A stretch of DNA of 64,000 bases, from NCBI GenBank assembly GCA_031553935.1, contig JAVBKS010000001.1:1-64000 (forward strand), given 5' to 3'. Each line of letters opens with the position of its first letter. Position 1 is the first letter of the stretch. A program made the position numbers and the translations under genes. Below, piece after piece: positions 15,729-25,001 of this stretch. The notes under the pieces were generated by a model. It made no database searches. It saw only the letters and a program-made list of their open reading frames with translations, and was not told the DNA's origin. The stretch comes from JAISDD01 sp031553935. Its GTDB lineage: Bacteria > Bacillota > Syntrophomonadia > Syntrophomonadales > Syntrophomonadaceae.

Positions 15729-17794
15729 GCTGACACCATTCCTATCACTTCTACATTGGCATTACTGTCAATCTCGTTATATGATAATATGACTAAATTT
15801 GAAATGAATCGGTCTACTAGTCGTTTAAAGTATATACGCAACACGGGGGCACAGAGTACGATTGGCGTTATGCCTCTCTGGGTCAATTCCAAGTAGTGCT
15901 GCTGCAGTTTGTCAACGATATTTTGGGCAATATCAGGATCCAGGGCTAAATAAGAACCATAATCACTCTGCTGAACTGAATCTCGCAAAGCCTCTTCTAA
16001 TGAAGGATCTAGGGTTAGTACAGTAATTCTGCCATCAATCCCGGCGAATTGCTTAGTAATCTGGCGGCGCAAAGATTGTCTTACATATTCCGTTAGCACA
16101 TCGGTATCCTTGGTCAAGCGAGCATAATCAGCCATAGTTTCTAAAATTGTACTCATATCACGAATAGAAATTTGCTCTTTAAGAAGATTTGCTAAAACTC
16201 TTTGTACATCTCCAAGTCCTACTAAGTCTGGAATCAACTCATCAACTACAACTGCATTTTGACCTTTGACATAATTGATGATACTCTGAACTTCTTGCCT
16301 GCCTAAGAGTTCATGGGCGTAAACTCTCAGTACTGAAGTAATATGAGTTGCCAAAACCGAGGGCGGATCTACTATAGTATAGCCCTTCGTCTCTGCTGCC
16401 TCTTTGCTGGCTTTGCTTATCCAGCGAGCCGGCAGGTTGAACGCAGGCTCATGAGTATCGGTTCCTGCAATCGCTGTGTCGTTTTCAATGTTGGGGCCAA
16501 TTGCCAAATAATTGTCTAGCTGGAGTTCACCGCCGGCAATTTCAGAGCTTTTGATCTTAATTATGTACTGGTTGGGCCTTAACTGCATATTATCTCGTAT
16601 GCGGATAGGCGGCATAATAAATCCCAACTCAACTGCGCACTGGCGCCTTATCATAACTATCCGCTCTAACAGGTCTCCACCTTGATCAGTATCAACTAGA
16701 GGAATTAATCCATACCCTAATTCGAGCTCCATTTTCTCGACCTGCAAGAGTTCAACCACATTTTCAGAACTCTTTATTTGCTCAGCTTCTTGGATTTCTT
16801 CCTGTTGCATATCTTCAACTGATTCAGCTACGGAACGATTGAAAACAAAGAACAGTATTCCAAAAATCACAGCCATGGAATACATCGGCACCTGTGGCAA
16901 ACCAATGCTTCCCAGTATTAACAGGATCACTGCTGCTAGTCCTAAGGCCCGCGGATAATTAAAAAGTTGTTTGCCCAGCTCTGCACCCAGGTTATCCTTA
17001 GATGCACTCCTGGTAACTAAAATACCTGTTGCTGTAGAAATTAATAATGCAGGTATCTGAGTAACTAAGCCATCTCCAACCGTCAATGTAGTATAAACCG
17101 TAGCTGCATCGGAGAAAGTTAGACCTCTTTGCAGCATTCCTATAATCAAACCGCCGACAATATTTATAATAATGATTATTATCCCTGCAATCGCATCACC
17201 TTTTACGAATTTACTGGCACCATCCATTGCCCCGTAAAAGTCGGCTTCGCGCTGTATTTTCTCGCGGCGTAGTTTTGCCATTTCTTCATTTATTAATCCT
17301 GCATTTAGATCTGCATCAATTGCCATCTGTTTCCCCGGCATAGCATCTAGAGTGAAACGGGCAGCGACCTCAGATACTCTCTCGGCGCCTTTAGTAATTA
17401 CTATAAACTGAATTACTACTAAGATTAAGAAGATGACCATTCCAACTACCACATTACCACCGATTACGAATCGGCCAAATGCAGCAATAACTTCTCCTGC
17501 CGAACCATTCAAAAGGATTAGACGAGTTGAGGCAACATTGAGCGACAATCTAAATAGTGTCATGACCAGAAGCAAAGATGGAAAAACCGAAAACTCCAGG
17601 GTATCTTTTGTAAACATTGAAACCATGATAATTATCAATGCAAAGCTTATATTAAAGGTAATAAGCATATCCAATAACCGTGGATTTATCGGTATTATCA
17701 TCATCATAACCACTGTGATAACTAAAATTGCAATAAGTACATCACTGTAATTGGCTAGTCGATTAAACCAACTAATTTTTTCTTCCATCCTCAT
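15725..17794 (-). CDS. flhA: Flagellar type III export gate protein FlhA
   Basis: The 689-residue export gate has about eight transmembrane segments in residues 20-325 and a large cytoplasmic domain that docks chaperone-substrate complexes. The cytoplasmic FHIPEP signature region is present (ARFTLDAMPGKQMAIDADLNAGLI). Length is standard. Either ATG (codon 1 or codon 3) could be used with GGGGAGA upstream. It overlaps flhB and flhF by 4 bases each. Confidence 0.97.
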   Translation of the reverse strand: MRMEEKISWFNRLANYSDVLIAILVITVVMMMIIPINPRLLDMLITFNISFALIIIMVSMFTKDTLEFSVFPSLLLVMTLFRLSLNVASTRLILLNGSAGEVIAAFGRFVIGGNVVVGMVIFLILVVIQFIVITKGAERVSEVAARFTLDAMPGKQMAIDADLNAGLINEEMAKLRREKIQREADFYGAMDGASKFVKGDAIAGIIIIIINIVGGLIIGMLQRGLTFSDAATVYTTLTVGDGLVTQIPALLISTATGILVTRSASKDNLGAELGKQLFNYPRALGLAAVILLILGSIGLPQVPMYSMAVIFGILFFVFNRSVAESVEDMQQEEIQEAEQIKSSENVVELLQVEKMELELGYGLIPLVDTDQGGDLLERIVMIRRQCAVELGFIMPPIRIRDNMQLRPNQYIIKIKSSEIAGGELQLDNYLAIGPNIENDTAIAGTDTHEPAFNLPARWISKASKEAAETKGYTIVDPPSVLATHITSVLRVYAHELLGRQEVQSIINYVKGQNAVVVDELIPDLVGLGDVQRVLANLLKEQISIRDMSTILETMADYARLTKDTDVLTEYVRQSLRRQITKQFAGIDGRITVLTLDPSLEEALRDSVQQSDYGSYLALDPDIAQNIVDKLQQHYLELTQRGITPIVLCAPVLRIYFKRLVDRFISNLVILSYNEIDSNANVEVIGMVSA

Positions 17795-18918
17795 TCTCCC
17801 CTATTAAACGAACTGTTTTTTTGTTGATAAACAAAAGCTAGTACTTCAGCTACTGCCTGATACAAATCCTCCGGTATAACGGTCCCAATCTCGCAAATCG
17901 CATAAAGCGTTCTTGCTAAGGCAGGGTTTTCGACCACTACGATTTTATTATCCTTTGCTATTTCCTTAATCCTGAGCGCAATATGGTCTTGCCCTTTGGC
18001 GATAACCTGAGGGGCACTCATAGAATCAGCTTTATATCTAAGGGCAATAGCAAAATGGGTTGGATTGGTTATAACCACGTCAGCTTTTGGCACCTCAGCC
18101 ATCATCCTCTTCATTGCCATTTCCCGCTGAATGTGCTTTTGTCTTGACTTTATTAAAGGATCGCCTTCGTTTTGCTTATATTCTTGCTTTACTTCGTACT
18201 TACTCATTCTTAATGAGACTTCATATTCGTACCACTGATAAATAAAATCAAGCACTCCAACAATTACGAAAACCAAACCAACCTTTAAGGCGATTTCGAA
18301 TACTATCTCCCCAAACATCATGATACAGCTCATTAATTCCATATCCAACATTCGCGGAAATACATAAAAGTATTTGCTTAAAACTGTATATACTATGTAA
18401 CCCGTAATAGTAACTTTTAACAACGATTTTATGAGCTCTACCAAGGCTCTTTTGGAAAATATGCGTTTAAAGCCTTCTATCGGATTAATGCGATTAAACT
18501 TAGGAGTAAGCGGTTCCGTAGTAAAAACGAATCCAACTTGCATATAACTAATTAGTAAAGCCCCAATAAAAGCCGCTATTAAAACTGGCCCCGTAATTTT
18601 CGCAAAATAAACTATCGATTCTAAAAGCAAATAATAAGCATATTCATGATTCATGTCCCTTAAGGCGTAATCGGTAAAAAAAATTACCAATAGTTTTTTT
18701 ATCTCATTAAACGCGAAAGGTAATGAAGCAAATATTGCCCCCGATCCTGCTAATAAAACAATTGCGGAATTCAAGTCAGTACTTTTAAAGACTTGGCCCT
18801 TTTTTCTTGCATCTTCTCGGCGGCGAGGAGTTGCCGGCTCAGTTTTCTCTCCGGTATCCCCGTCTGCAAAGAGTTGCAGGTCGAAATTAAAATAAATTAG
18901 GGTTTCTTCCGTTGGCAT
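17791..18918 (-). CDS. flhB: Flagellar export switch protein FlhB
   Basis: The 375-residue protein has four membrane segments and a cytoplasmic autocleaving domain. The NPTH cleavage motif is intact (VVITNPTHFAIAL, about residue 285), so the rod/hook-to-filament specificity switch should work with FliK. The N-terminal EKTEPATPRRREDARKKGQV is characteristic. Start ATG is preceded by AGGGG. Confidence 0.97.
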   Translation of the reverse strand: MPTEETLIYFNFDLQLFADGDTGEKTEPATPRRREDARKKGQVFKSTDLNSAIVLLAGSGAIFASLPFAFNEIKKLLVIFFTDYALRDMNHEYAYYLLLESIVYFAKITGPVLIAAFIGALLISYMQVGFVFTTEPLTPKFNRINPIEGFKRIFSKRALVELIKSLLKVTITGYIVYTVLSKYFYVFPRMLDMELMSCIMMFGEIVFEIALKVGLVFVIVGVLDFIYQWYEYEVSLRMSKYEVKQEYKQNEGDPLIKSRQKHIQREMAMKRMMAEVPKADVVITNPTHFAIALRYKADSMSAPQVIAKGQDHIALRIKEIAKDNKIVVVENPALARTLYAICEIGTVIPEDLYQAVAEVLAFVYQQKNSSFNRGE

Positions 18919-18962
18919 TAATTCAACCCCTATTGTCTCTTATACAAAATATCGATTATATT

Positions 18963-19736
18963 CTAAGTATTTTTAGCCCCGATAATCTGAACTAAAGTAT
19001 CTAAGCTAATAAAAAGCTGGTTGAATAAATTACCAAAAACCCACATATATACCGGCAACAGCAGTAATAAAACTAAAAAGCCGATGATAATTTTAAGCGG
19101 CAACCCAACTAAAAATACGTTCATCTGGGGCACGGTTCTGCCAATAAAACCCATAGCAATATCTGCAGTTAGTATCGCCAGTACCAAGGGGGCCGCTATC
19201 TTTATAGCAATTACAAACATATTCGCTGATAAAAAAACCAAATATGCCAGTAAATCTTCTTTCATTGTTAAGCCTAGAACCGGAATGACATTATAGCTGT
19301 CAGATACAGCCTGGATCAAGTAGTAATGTCCATTAACGGCCAGAAAGGCCAACAAGGCAAATGTTTGGGTTATATTGCCCATCAAAGGTATCTGTGTACC
19401 TGACAATGGATCTACTACATTAACAATTCCAAAACCCATTTGCATATCCATTATTTGTCCCGCTAATTGCATGCCGGAAAATACAAGATAAGCTACTAAT
19501 CCAATGGTGTAGCCAATGATTAGCTCCATGACTAATGCTGCAGCAATCACAGCTGCTGAGGTAAATCCTTCCGGCACAGATATCGGCACAATGTAAGCCA
19601 GGCAAAGAGTGAGTACTAAGACGATAAACACTTTTATCCGAGCTGGTATTTGCCGACTAGCAAAAATCGGAGCGCTAATAAATAGGCCGCTCAAACGCAT
19701 CAATATCAACAAAAAGTTTTCCAGCGGAAACGGCAT
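18963..19736 (-). CDS. fliR: Flagellar export apparatus protein FliR
   Basis: The 257-residue, strongly hydrophobic protein has about six membrane segments and is part of the FliPQR export gate core. Characteristic parts are LSGLFISAPIFASRQIPARIK and the QIMDMQMGFGIVNVVDP loop. AGAGGGG precedes the ATG, and the gene follows fliQ by 17 bases. Confidence 0.95.
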   Translation of the reverse strand: MPFPLENFLLILMRLSGLFISAPIFASRQIPARIKVFIVLVLTLCLAYIVPISVPEGFTSAAVIAAALVMELIIGYTIGLVAYLVFSGMQLAGQIMDMQMGFGIVNVVDPLSGTQIPLMGNITQTFALLAFLAVNGHYYLIQAVSDSYNVIPVLGLTMKEDLLAYLVFLSANMFVIAIKIAAPLVLAILTADIAMGFIGRTVPQMNVFLVGLPLKIIIGFLVLLLLLPVYMWVFGNLFNQLFISLDTLVQIIGAKNT

Positions 19737-19753
19737 GGCATTACCCCTCTAAA

Positions 19754-20026
19754 TCATAATGCTAAGAATTTGGGGATACTCTGAAACAAATCGATTGTAT
19801 AGCTTGTCAGAACATTTAGCATCCAAGGTCCAAATATAATAACAATAATAAAAACTACTATAATTTTCGGTACGAATACTAGTGTCATTTCCTGCAATTG
19901 AGTAGTTGCTTGCAATATGCTAATAAGCAATCCTGTAATTAATGCAGCACCCAAAATCGGGGCTGAAACGAGCAATACCGTGTATAAAGCTTCATGGGCT
20001 ATTGACAAAACTGTCTCTTCAAACAA
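19754..20026 (-). CDS. fliQ: Flagellar export apparatus protein FliQ
   Basis: The 90-residue protein has two membrane hairpins (about 15-40 and 50-75), with the family core GLLISILQATTQLQEMTL. It assembles with FliP and FliR into the export gate. It starts at TTG with GGAGG upstream, and lies 11 bases after fliP. Confidence 0.95.
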   Translation of the reverse strand: MFEETVLSIAHEALYTVLLVSAPILGAALITGLLISILQATTQLQEMTLVFVPKIIVVFIIVIIFGPWMLNVLTSYTIDLFQSIPKFLAL

Positions 20027-20037
20027 AACTTGGCCTC

Positions 20038-20820
20038 CTATCTAAAACTTAGCAAAACCGAATGCAGAACCAGATTCCAGCCATCTACAAGAATAAACAA
20101 GAGAATCTTAAACGGAAGCGATATCATCATCGGGGGCAGCATCATCATACCCATAGACATAAGGGCACTAGCAACGACCATATCTATTATTAAGAAAGGA
20201 ATAAATATTATGAAACCGATTTGAAAAGCCGTTTTCAATTCACTAATAATAAATGCGGGAATTAGAACATAATTTGGTATATCCGAAAAACTGCTTGGCC
20301 TTTCAATTCCTGACATTTTTACGAACAATGCCAGGTCCTTCTCTCTGGTTTGGGCAAACATGAAATCTCTTAAAGGCTCCATTCCTTTCGTAAAGGCGAC
20401 ACCCTGATCAATTTCGCCGTTTAAATAGGGCTGAAGAGCATTAGAGTTAATTTGCTGAAAAGTTGGTGCCATGATGAAAAAAGTCAAAAAAAGAGCCAGC
20501 CCAATTAACACTTGATTGGGTGGCATCTGTTGAGTTGCTAAAGAAGAGCGCAGGAAACTTAGAACTACAATTATGCGGGTAAAGGAGCTAAGACATATTA
20601 TCATTGCCGGGGCTAGCGTCAGCGCCGTAAGTAAGATTAATAATTGGATTGCCCCTGAGGTTTCCTGCCCATTTCCATCACCGATTTGCAGGTTAACACT
20701 AGGCAAATCAAGTGGTGCTGCTATTAAAGGAGAGGCATTGCAGCCAATAAAAACAAAGACAATAATTGCAATTAACGCCAATCTGCTTGAGTAGCTGTTA
20801 CTACTGCGGCATGTCGCCAT
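20038..20820 (-). CDS. fliP: Flagellar export apparatus protein FliP
   Basis: The protein of about 260 residues has a signal peptide and four membrane segments. The central signature LTALTLAPAMIICLSSFTRI is complete, as is the C-terminal MGMMMLPPMMISLPFKILLF. The open frame extends to 20859, but the ATG at 20820 is preferred because GAGAAGGGG lies just upstream and the product then begins close to its signal peptide. It overlaps fliO by 20 bases. Confidence 0.95.
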   Translation of the reverse strand: MATCRSSNSYSSRLALIAIIVFVFIGCNASPLIAAPLDLPSVNLQIGDGNGQETSGAIQLLILLTALTLAPAMIICLSSFTRIIVVLSFLRSSLATQQMPPNQVLIGLALFLTFFIMAPTFQQINSNALQPYLNGEIDQGVAFTKGMEPLRDFMFAQTREKDLALFVKMSGIERPSSFSDIPNYVLIPAFIISELKTAFQIGFIIFIPFLIIDMVVASALMSMGMMMLPPMMISLPFKILLFILVDGWNLVLHSVLLSFR

Positions 20821-21478
20821 TATTTTTCCCCTTCTCTTTATTTGCAGAAATGCTTTCATTGGGTATATTCCTTAATCTGATTAATTGTTCTTGCATCATT
20901 TTATGAAAGTTTTCGTTAGTGTTTTTCGAGCTTGGCGCCAATTGTTTTTTATTAATCGCTCGGTTAAGTTTATTTACATATTCTTTAATAATCGATTTGG
21001 AATCCATTGTTATGCTTTCAGGAGCTTCTGTTTTTCTATTTTCTATTTGCTTAAGCAGCTCTTCATCCTTAATTTCGAATAAAACTGAAATGCTGTGATC
21101 AGTCACTCCCAATGCATAAACTGCATTACCGGCGGAACAGAGAACTATTCCGCGGTTTTGGCCTAGCATGACCTCATCTTCAATAAATAGAAAGTTTCCT
21201 TGCATTTTCCCTTGGGCTTTTTTCCCGAAAAACTTAATAATTAACCAAGCTATTGCAATAATAAAACCTAGAATAACCAAAAGTTTTATGGTATTAAGCC
21301 AAAGGCCTGAGCTTTCGACCTTAGGCGCACTCTGACTATCTATTTCGCGGTTTACATCCTCGATGCTATTAACCGCATAAGCTTCGGGATTTGCAACTAA
21401 GGACGAACCAAAAAGCACAACTAACTGTATTATTACACTGCATATTATCTTTCGGTAATGAAACGAAAATTTCAGCAT
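20801..21478 (-). CDS. fliO: Flagellar biosynthesis protein FliO (FliZ/FliO family)
   Basis: The 225-residue protein has an N-terminal signal-like segment, a second membrane helix (LLVILGFIIAIAWLIIKFF, about 65-85) and a cytoplasmic SH3-like region typical of FliO (DEVMLGQNRGIVLCSAGNAVYALG). A long charged C-terminal tail follows, as in Firmicutes FliZ forms. It stabilises FliP. The family is poorly conserved, so the call rests on both the fold pattern and the position directly before fliP. Confidence 0.9.
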   Translation of the reverse strand: MLKFSFHYRKIICSVIIQLVVLFGSSLVANPEAYAVNSIEDVNREIDSQSAPKVESSGLWLNTIKLLVILGFIIAIAWLIIKFFGKKAQGKMQGNFLFIEDEVMLGQNRGIVLCSAGNAVYALGVTDHSISVLFEIKDEELLKQIENRKTEAPESITMDSKSIIKEYVNKLNRAINKKQLAPSSKNTNENFHKMMQEQLIRLRNIPNESISANKEKGKNNGDMPQ

Positions 21479-21492
21479 AAATAAATTTTCAC

Positions 21493-21855
21493 CTATTCTA
21501 AGGCTTTTCCGACTGCTTCAAGAACTCTATCCGGCTGAAATGGCTTTACGATAAAATCTCTGGCACCGGCTTGAATAGCATCTATAACCATCGATTGTTG
21601 TCCCATAGCGCTACACATTATTATTATGGCGTTGCCATCAATACTCTTTATTTCTTTGACTGCAGCTATTCCGTCCATCTCTGGCATAGTAATGTCCATG
21701 GTTACTAAATCCGGTCGTAATTCTTTGTATTTTTCTACAGCAACCTGACCGTTTTCGGCTTCACCGACCACATCATATCCATTTTTGCTTAATATGTCTT
21801 TAATCATCATTCTCATAAAAGCTGCATCATCAACTACAAGTACTTTCTTGCCCAT
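21493..21855 (-). CDS. cheY: Chemotaxis response regulator CheY
   Basis: The single receiver domain of about 120 residues has all phosphorylation residues: the DDAAFMR acidic pair, the acceptor Asp in LVTMDITMPEMDG, the Ser in IMCSAMGQ, and the Lys in FIVKPF. The ATG at 21855 is preferred because AGGAGGG lies 5 bases upstream; the ATG 15 bases earlier contains that site. It lies between fliY and fliO, the usual Firmicutes position. CheY-P should bind FliM and FliY. Confidence 0.96.
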   Translation of the reverse strand: MGKKVLVVDDAAFMRMMIKDILSKNGYDVVGEAENGQVAVEKYKELRPDLVTMDITMPEMDGIAAVKEIKSIDGNAIIIMCSAMGQQSMVIDAIQAGARDFIVKPFQPDRVLEAVGKALE

Positions 21856-21878
21856 TTTGGCCCTCCTCATCCTTTCAA

Positions 21879-23054
21879 TTACTGAAGTTTATTTACTCTA
21901 TCTATCGGACTTACTATTGCAGTTATACGTATTCCATAGTATTCATCAATCACGACAACCTCGCCTTTAGCAATTAATTTGCCATTAACCAGCATATCAA
22001 CCGCTTCCCCAGCCATTTTTTCCAGTTCAATAATTGACCCTTGCTGTAAATCCAAAACATCTTTAATTGTTTTCCTGGTTCTGCCAAGTTCAACAGTCAC
22101 ATCAAGAGGTACATCCATAATCAGACTAATATTATTGGGTGAATTCGTGCTCACACTCTCATGCAAAGGAGCAAACTGAACTTGCTGCACATCATAATTC
22201 TTGTTATTACTCATAGCATGATCATTTCCATAATTGCTCGGCGAACTTGCCGCCCACTGATTTTGCTGATTATTAACATATTCCGGCTCCCTCTCTTGTA
22301 TTTTTGTATTTGGCTGACTTATGCTCTCCACTGTACTCGCACTGGCCTGACTCTCCGGCTGAGCATAGACGCTAGCAGAAAGACTGGTGTTCTTAGCTAA
22401 ATCCATAAGATTTTGCACAGCCTCAATCGGAATAATCTGAATGATCTCGCTATTAATTAGTCCTTCAATTTCCATGATGAATTTAATACATATTATTTCG
22501 TCATGCAGACTGTCGATTGCTACAACCTCATCCTTCATTTGAGCTAAGGTGACAACTGGTGGTTCAATGTCTATCCGAATCTTAAACATTGAAGACATGC
22601 TGGTTGTTGACGAACCTACCATTTGGTTCATAGCTTCAGCAACCGCACTGAGCATAATCTCATTTACATTAAATTCTGCAGGTTTGCCATCTCCGCCCAT
22701 CATAAGGTCGGCTATTATACAAGCATCACTTTCTTTAATGAATAAGACATTAGCGCCGCTTAAGCCCTCACGATACTTAACTTGCACTACGACAAAAGGC
22801 AAAGTATAACTATCCGCAAACGACTGGCGATCAGTAACTAATACTGATGGGGTTGTTATCACTACTTTTTTGTTTAATAGGGTAGATAAGGCCGTAGCCG
22901 ATGACCCCATGCATATATTCCCTATTTCCCCAAGTGTGTCTTGCTCTTCTAAAGAAATAACGCTTTTGCCAGCCTGTTTCTCATTATTTGAGTTTCCACT
23001 GTTATTCATCAGAGCATCTATTTCTTCTTGAGATAGCATACCATCACTCATCAT
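21879..23054 (-). CDS. fliY: Flagellar switch protein/CheY-P phosphatase FliY
   Basis: The 391-residue fusion has an N-terminal CheY-P binding peptide (LSQEEIDALMNN), a CheC-like phosphatase domain (about 30-220; GEIGNICMGSSATAL and AVAEAMNQMVGSS carry the two E-x2-N sites), a Gln/Ser-rich linker, and a C-terminal FliN/SpoA domain (MDVPLDVTVELGRTRKTI). It forms the C-ring with FliM and FliG. It overlaps fliM by 11 bases. Confidence 0.95.
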   Translation of the reverse strand: MMSDGMLSQEEIDALMNNSGNSNNEKQAGKSVISLEEQDTLGEIGNICMGSSATALSTLLNKKVVITTPSVLVTDRQSFADSYTLPFVVVQVKYREGLSGANVLFIKESDACIIADLMMGGDGKPAEFNVNEIMLSAVAEAMNQMVGSSTTSMSSMFKIRIDIEPPVVTLAQMKDEVVAIDSLHDEIICIKFIMEIEGLINSEIIQIIPIEAVQNLMDLAKNTSLSASVYAQPESQASASTVESISQPNTKIQEREPEYVNNQQNQWAASSPSNYGNDHAMSNNKNYDVQQVQFAPLHESVSTNSPNNISLIMDVPLDVTVELGRTRKTIKDVLDLQQGSIIELEKMAGEAVDMLVNGKLIAKGEVVVIDEYYGIRITAIVSPIDRVNKLQ

Positions 23055-24036
23055 CTATTCCCTCCCCAACGATCTCATGAATTTGAACTGCCAATCTATT
23101 GTCTACGATTCCTGGTTTGCCCAGGAATTTGCGTTCATTGCCAATAATTACTGGTAGGTTTTCACTGGATTTCAGATTCAGTGTTAATACGTCCCCAACC
23201 CCAAGTTCTAATAATTCCTGAACCGTTATTATATTACTGCCCAGCTGAACCTGTAAGGTTACTTCAGCTTTTTCAATACGGTTTTGTATAAGGCTTACTT
23301 CTTCAGCACTAGGTTTTAGGCGATTAGATGAATAATAATAATGCACAGATAATTTATCCACAATTGGTTCCAGCACCAAAAAAGGCATACATATATTAAT
23401 CATCCCTACAATATCTCCCATTTGGGTTTCCAATGAGATAATAACCATGATTTCACTTGAAGAAGCTAATTGAGTGAATTGCGGATTACTTTCGATTCTT
23501 TCTACCGCCGGTTCAACCTGGATAATACTTCCCCAAGGATCCTGCAAATAGCTGAGCATTCTTTGCGATAATTTGGCGATAACCGTTTCCTCTATTTCGG
23601 TCAAAGCCCGCAATTTGCTAAGCGTATTGCCTTGCCCCCCCAATAATCGATCTAAAAATGCAAAACCTAATTTTGGATTTATCTCCAAAATACTGCTTCC
23701 TTCAAGAGGGTAAAAAGAAAAAATACTCAAAATCGTTGGATTTGGTATTGACCTAATAAACTCCTCGAAAGTAAGCTGCTCCACAGACAATACTTCAATT
23801 TGAACCATCGTGCGCAGCTGTGTTGATAAAAAAGTACCTAATGCACGCGCATAGTTTTCATAAATTACTTGCAGAGTATGAAATTGATCTTTGGAAAACT
23901 TATTGGGCCGCCGAAAATCATAAAGCTTAACTTTTTTCTTTTCTTGTTCCTGCTTCAGTTCATCAGCATCAACAGAGCCACTGCTTAAGGCGTTTAACAA
24001 AGCATCTATCTCATTCTGCGATAGAACGTCCCCCAT
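23044..24036 (-). CDS. fliM: Flagellar motor switch protein FliM
   Basis: The 330-residue protein has the N-terminal CheY-P binding motif LSQNEIDALLNAL, a CheC-like middle domain (LEINPKLGFAFLDRLLGG) and a C-terminal SpoA domain (VQLGSNIITVQELLELGVGDVL). Length is standard. GGGAGG precedes the ATG. Unusually for this operon, it is separated from the upstream fliL by 215 bases of structured non-coding sequence. Confidence 0.97.
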   Translation of the reverse strand: MGDVLSQNEIDALLNALSSGSVDADELKQEQEKKKVKLYDFRRPNKFSKDQFHTLQVIYENYARALGTFLSTQLRTMVQIEVLSVEQLTFEEFIRSIPNPTILSIFSFYPLEGSSILEINPKLGFAFLDRLLGGQGNTLSKLRALTEIEETVIAKLSQRMLSYLQDPWGSIIQVEPAVERIESNPQFTQLASSSEIMVIISLETQMGDIVGMINICMPFLVLEPIVDKLSVHYYYSSNRLKPSAEEVSLIQNRIEKAEVTLQVQLGSNIITVQELLELGVGDVLTLNLKSSENLPVIIGNERKFLGKPGIVDNRLAVQIHEIVGEGIDDE

Positions 24037-24251
24037 CTAGATCCTCCCTTCAGGGATATTATACTATTACCTATTTAATAAAATATAGACAAATACATTT
24101 GTCTATATTTGCCGCCATTAGCGACCTTATCAAGGCATCCTTAATTGTCTTCGCTAAAAGACGTCACTTCTTCTTAAGGGATAATAGTATTTGTTAACGC
24201 GTGGCCCCTTGGGTATCCGCGTTAAGGTAATGTTTTGAAAACGAATCAGTA
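24037..24251 (-). other. Structured 215-bp gap between fliL and fliM
   Basis: On the minus strand this gap contains several potential hairpins. AACGCG/CGCGTT surrounds a GATACCCAAGGGGCCA loop (about 24198-24225). GTCTT/AAGAC lies at about 24147-24162. Just before fliM is a perfect 14-bp inverted repeat (24081-24110: AAATATAGACAAAT, AC, ATTTGTCTATATTT). No open frame of note is present. Neighbouring genes overlap or lie within 30 bases, so the gap stands out. It could hold an mRNA processing or attenuation element or an internal promoter; I recognise no known riboswitch. Confidence 0.5.
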
Positions 24252-24734
24252 TTACTGGATAATTAGATCCTCAAAATATACATTACTTATCGTCCCACTC
24301 CCCAACCTGTCATTTAATTCTGTTTTTATTTCCCCCTGTAGATTAATCCAGTTGTGGGTATCGAAATCCGCTGCACTCTTGGAGCCTACAATTTCCAAAA
24401 TGCAATTCCTTATAATAGGTAGTGATTGATTTACGCTTTCAGCTGCAGTTTTGGGTTCGCTTGGAACTTCTAAAGTTACTTTTAACTTCACGTAACGCTT
24501 GCCCGCTGGATCACTAATATTGGTCACAAATTCTTCTACTTTTATGAGATTGCCTACAATGCTTGCATTATGGGCTGTATTATTGCTCGGAATCAAACCT
24601 TTGATCATGCTATGAAAGAGCAAATAGGAAGTACCCATAGCAATAATAAATACCACCACTCCAATAATGATCATTTTAACAAAATCAGAGTTTAATCCCT
24701 TTTCCTTTTCGTTGGTCTTGATTTCTTCAGCCAC
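24252..24734 (-). CDS. fliL: Flagellar basal body-associated protein FliL
   Basis: The 160-residue protein has one membrane helix (about 20-42) and an exported C-terminal domain with the family pattern EEFVTNISDPAGKRYVKLKVTLEV. FliL surrounds the stator and supports torque. It starts at GTG with AAAGGGGG upstream. It follows flbD by 27 bases. Confidence 0.93.
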   Translation of the reverse strand: MAEEIKTNEKEKGLNSDFVKMIIIGVVVFIIAMGTSYLLFHSMIKGLIPSNNTAHNASIVGNLIKVEEFVTNISDPAGKRYVKLKVTLEVPSEPKTAAESVNQSLPIIRNCILEIVGSKSAADFDTHNWINLQGEIKTELNDRLGSGTISNVYFEDLIIQ

Positions 24735-24761
24735 TATTGTTCCCCCTTTGAAAGCCGTAAT

Positions 24762-24947
24762 TTATGTAATTTGACAATTCCTGCGAAATTCAGTAATCCT
24801 ATCGATAATTATCTGCAGTGACTCAACAACAACGTATTTCCGACCAGTGGTTAAGGTAATAACGGTATCGGGCGTTTCCTCCATAAATTCAATCAGGTCA
24901 TCATTGAGTGCAATTATTTCGCCATTAATTCTGGTTAAGTAAATCAT
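24762..24947 (-). CDS. flbD: Flagellar protein FlbD
   Basis: The 61-residue protein matches the small FlbD family that lies between flgE and fliL/motA in Firmicutes: MIYLTRINGEIIALNDDLI, then ETPDTVITLTTGRKYVV. Its molecular role is unclear. GGAGGAG precedes the ATG and forms the end of a stem-loop downstream of flgE. Confidence 0.92.
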   Translation of the reverse strand: MIYLTRINGEIIALNDDLIEFMEETPDTVITLTTGRKYVVVESLQIIIDRITEFRRNCQIT

Positions 24948-24957
24948 TTTACTCCTC

Positions 24958-24990
24958 CTATGGTGTCCCCATTATATAGAGACACCATAG
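24958..24990 (-). other. Intercistronic stem-loop between flgE and flbD
   Basis: CTATGGTGTC and GACACCATAG form a perfect 10-bp stem with a 13-base loop, starting 11 bases after the flgE stop. On the minus strand it is followed by GAGGAG, not T residues, so it is not a terminator. It abuts the flbD ribosome binding site and could protect the flgE mRNA 3' end or modulate flbD translation. Confidence 0.65.
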
Positions 24991-25001
24991 TTATCGTATT
25001 T

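Noticed and set aside
24037..24251. Fluoride or c-di-GMP riboswitch in the fliL-fliM gap
   Set aside because: None of the conserved cores I can recall for these classes is present, so only unexplained structure is reported.
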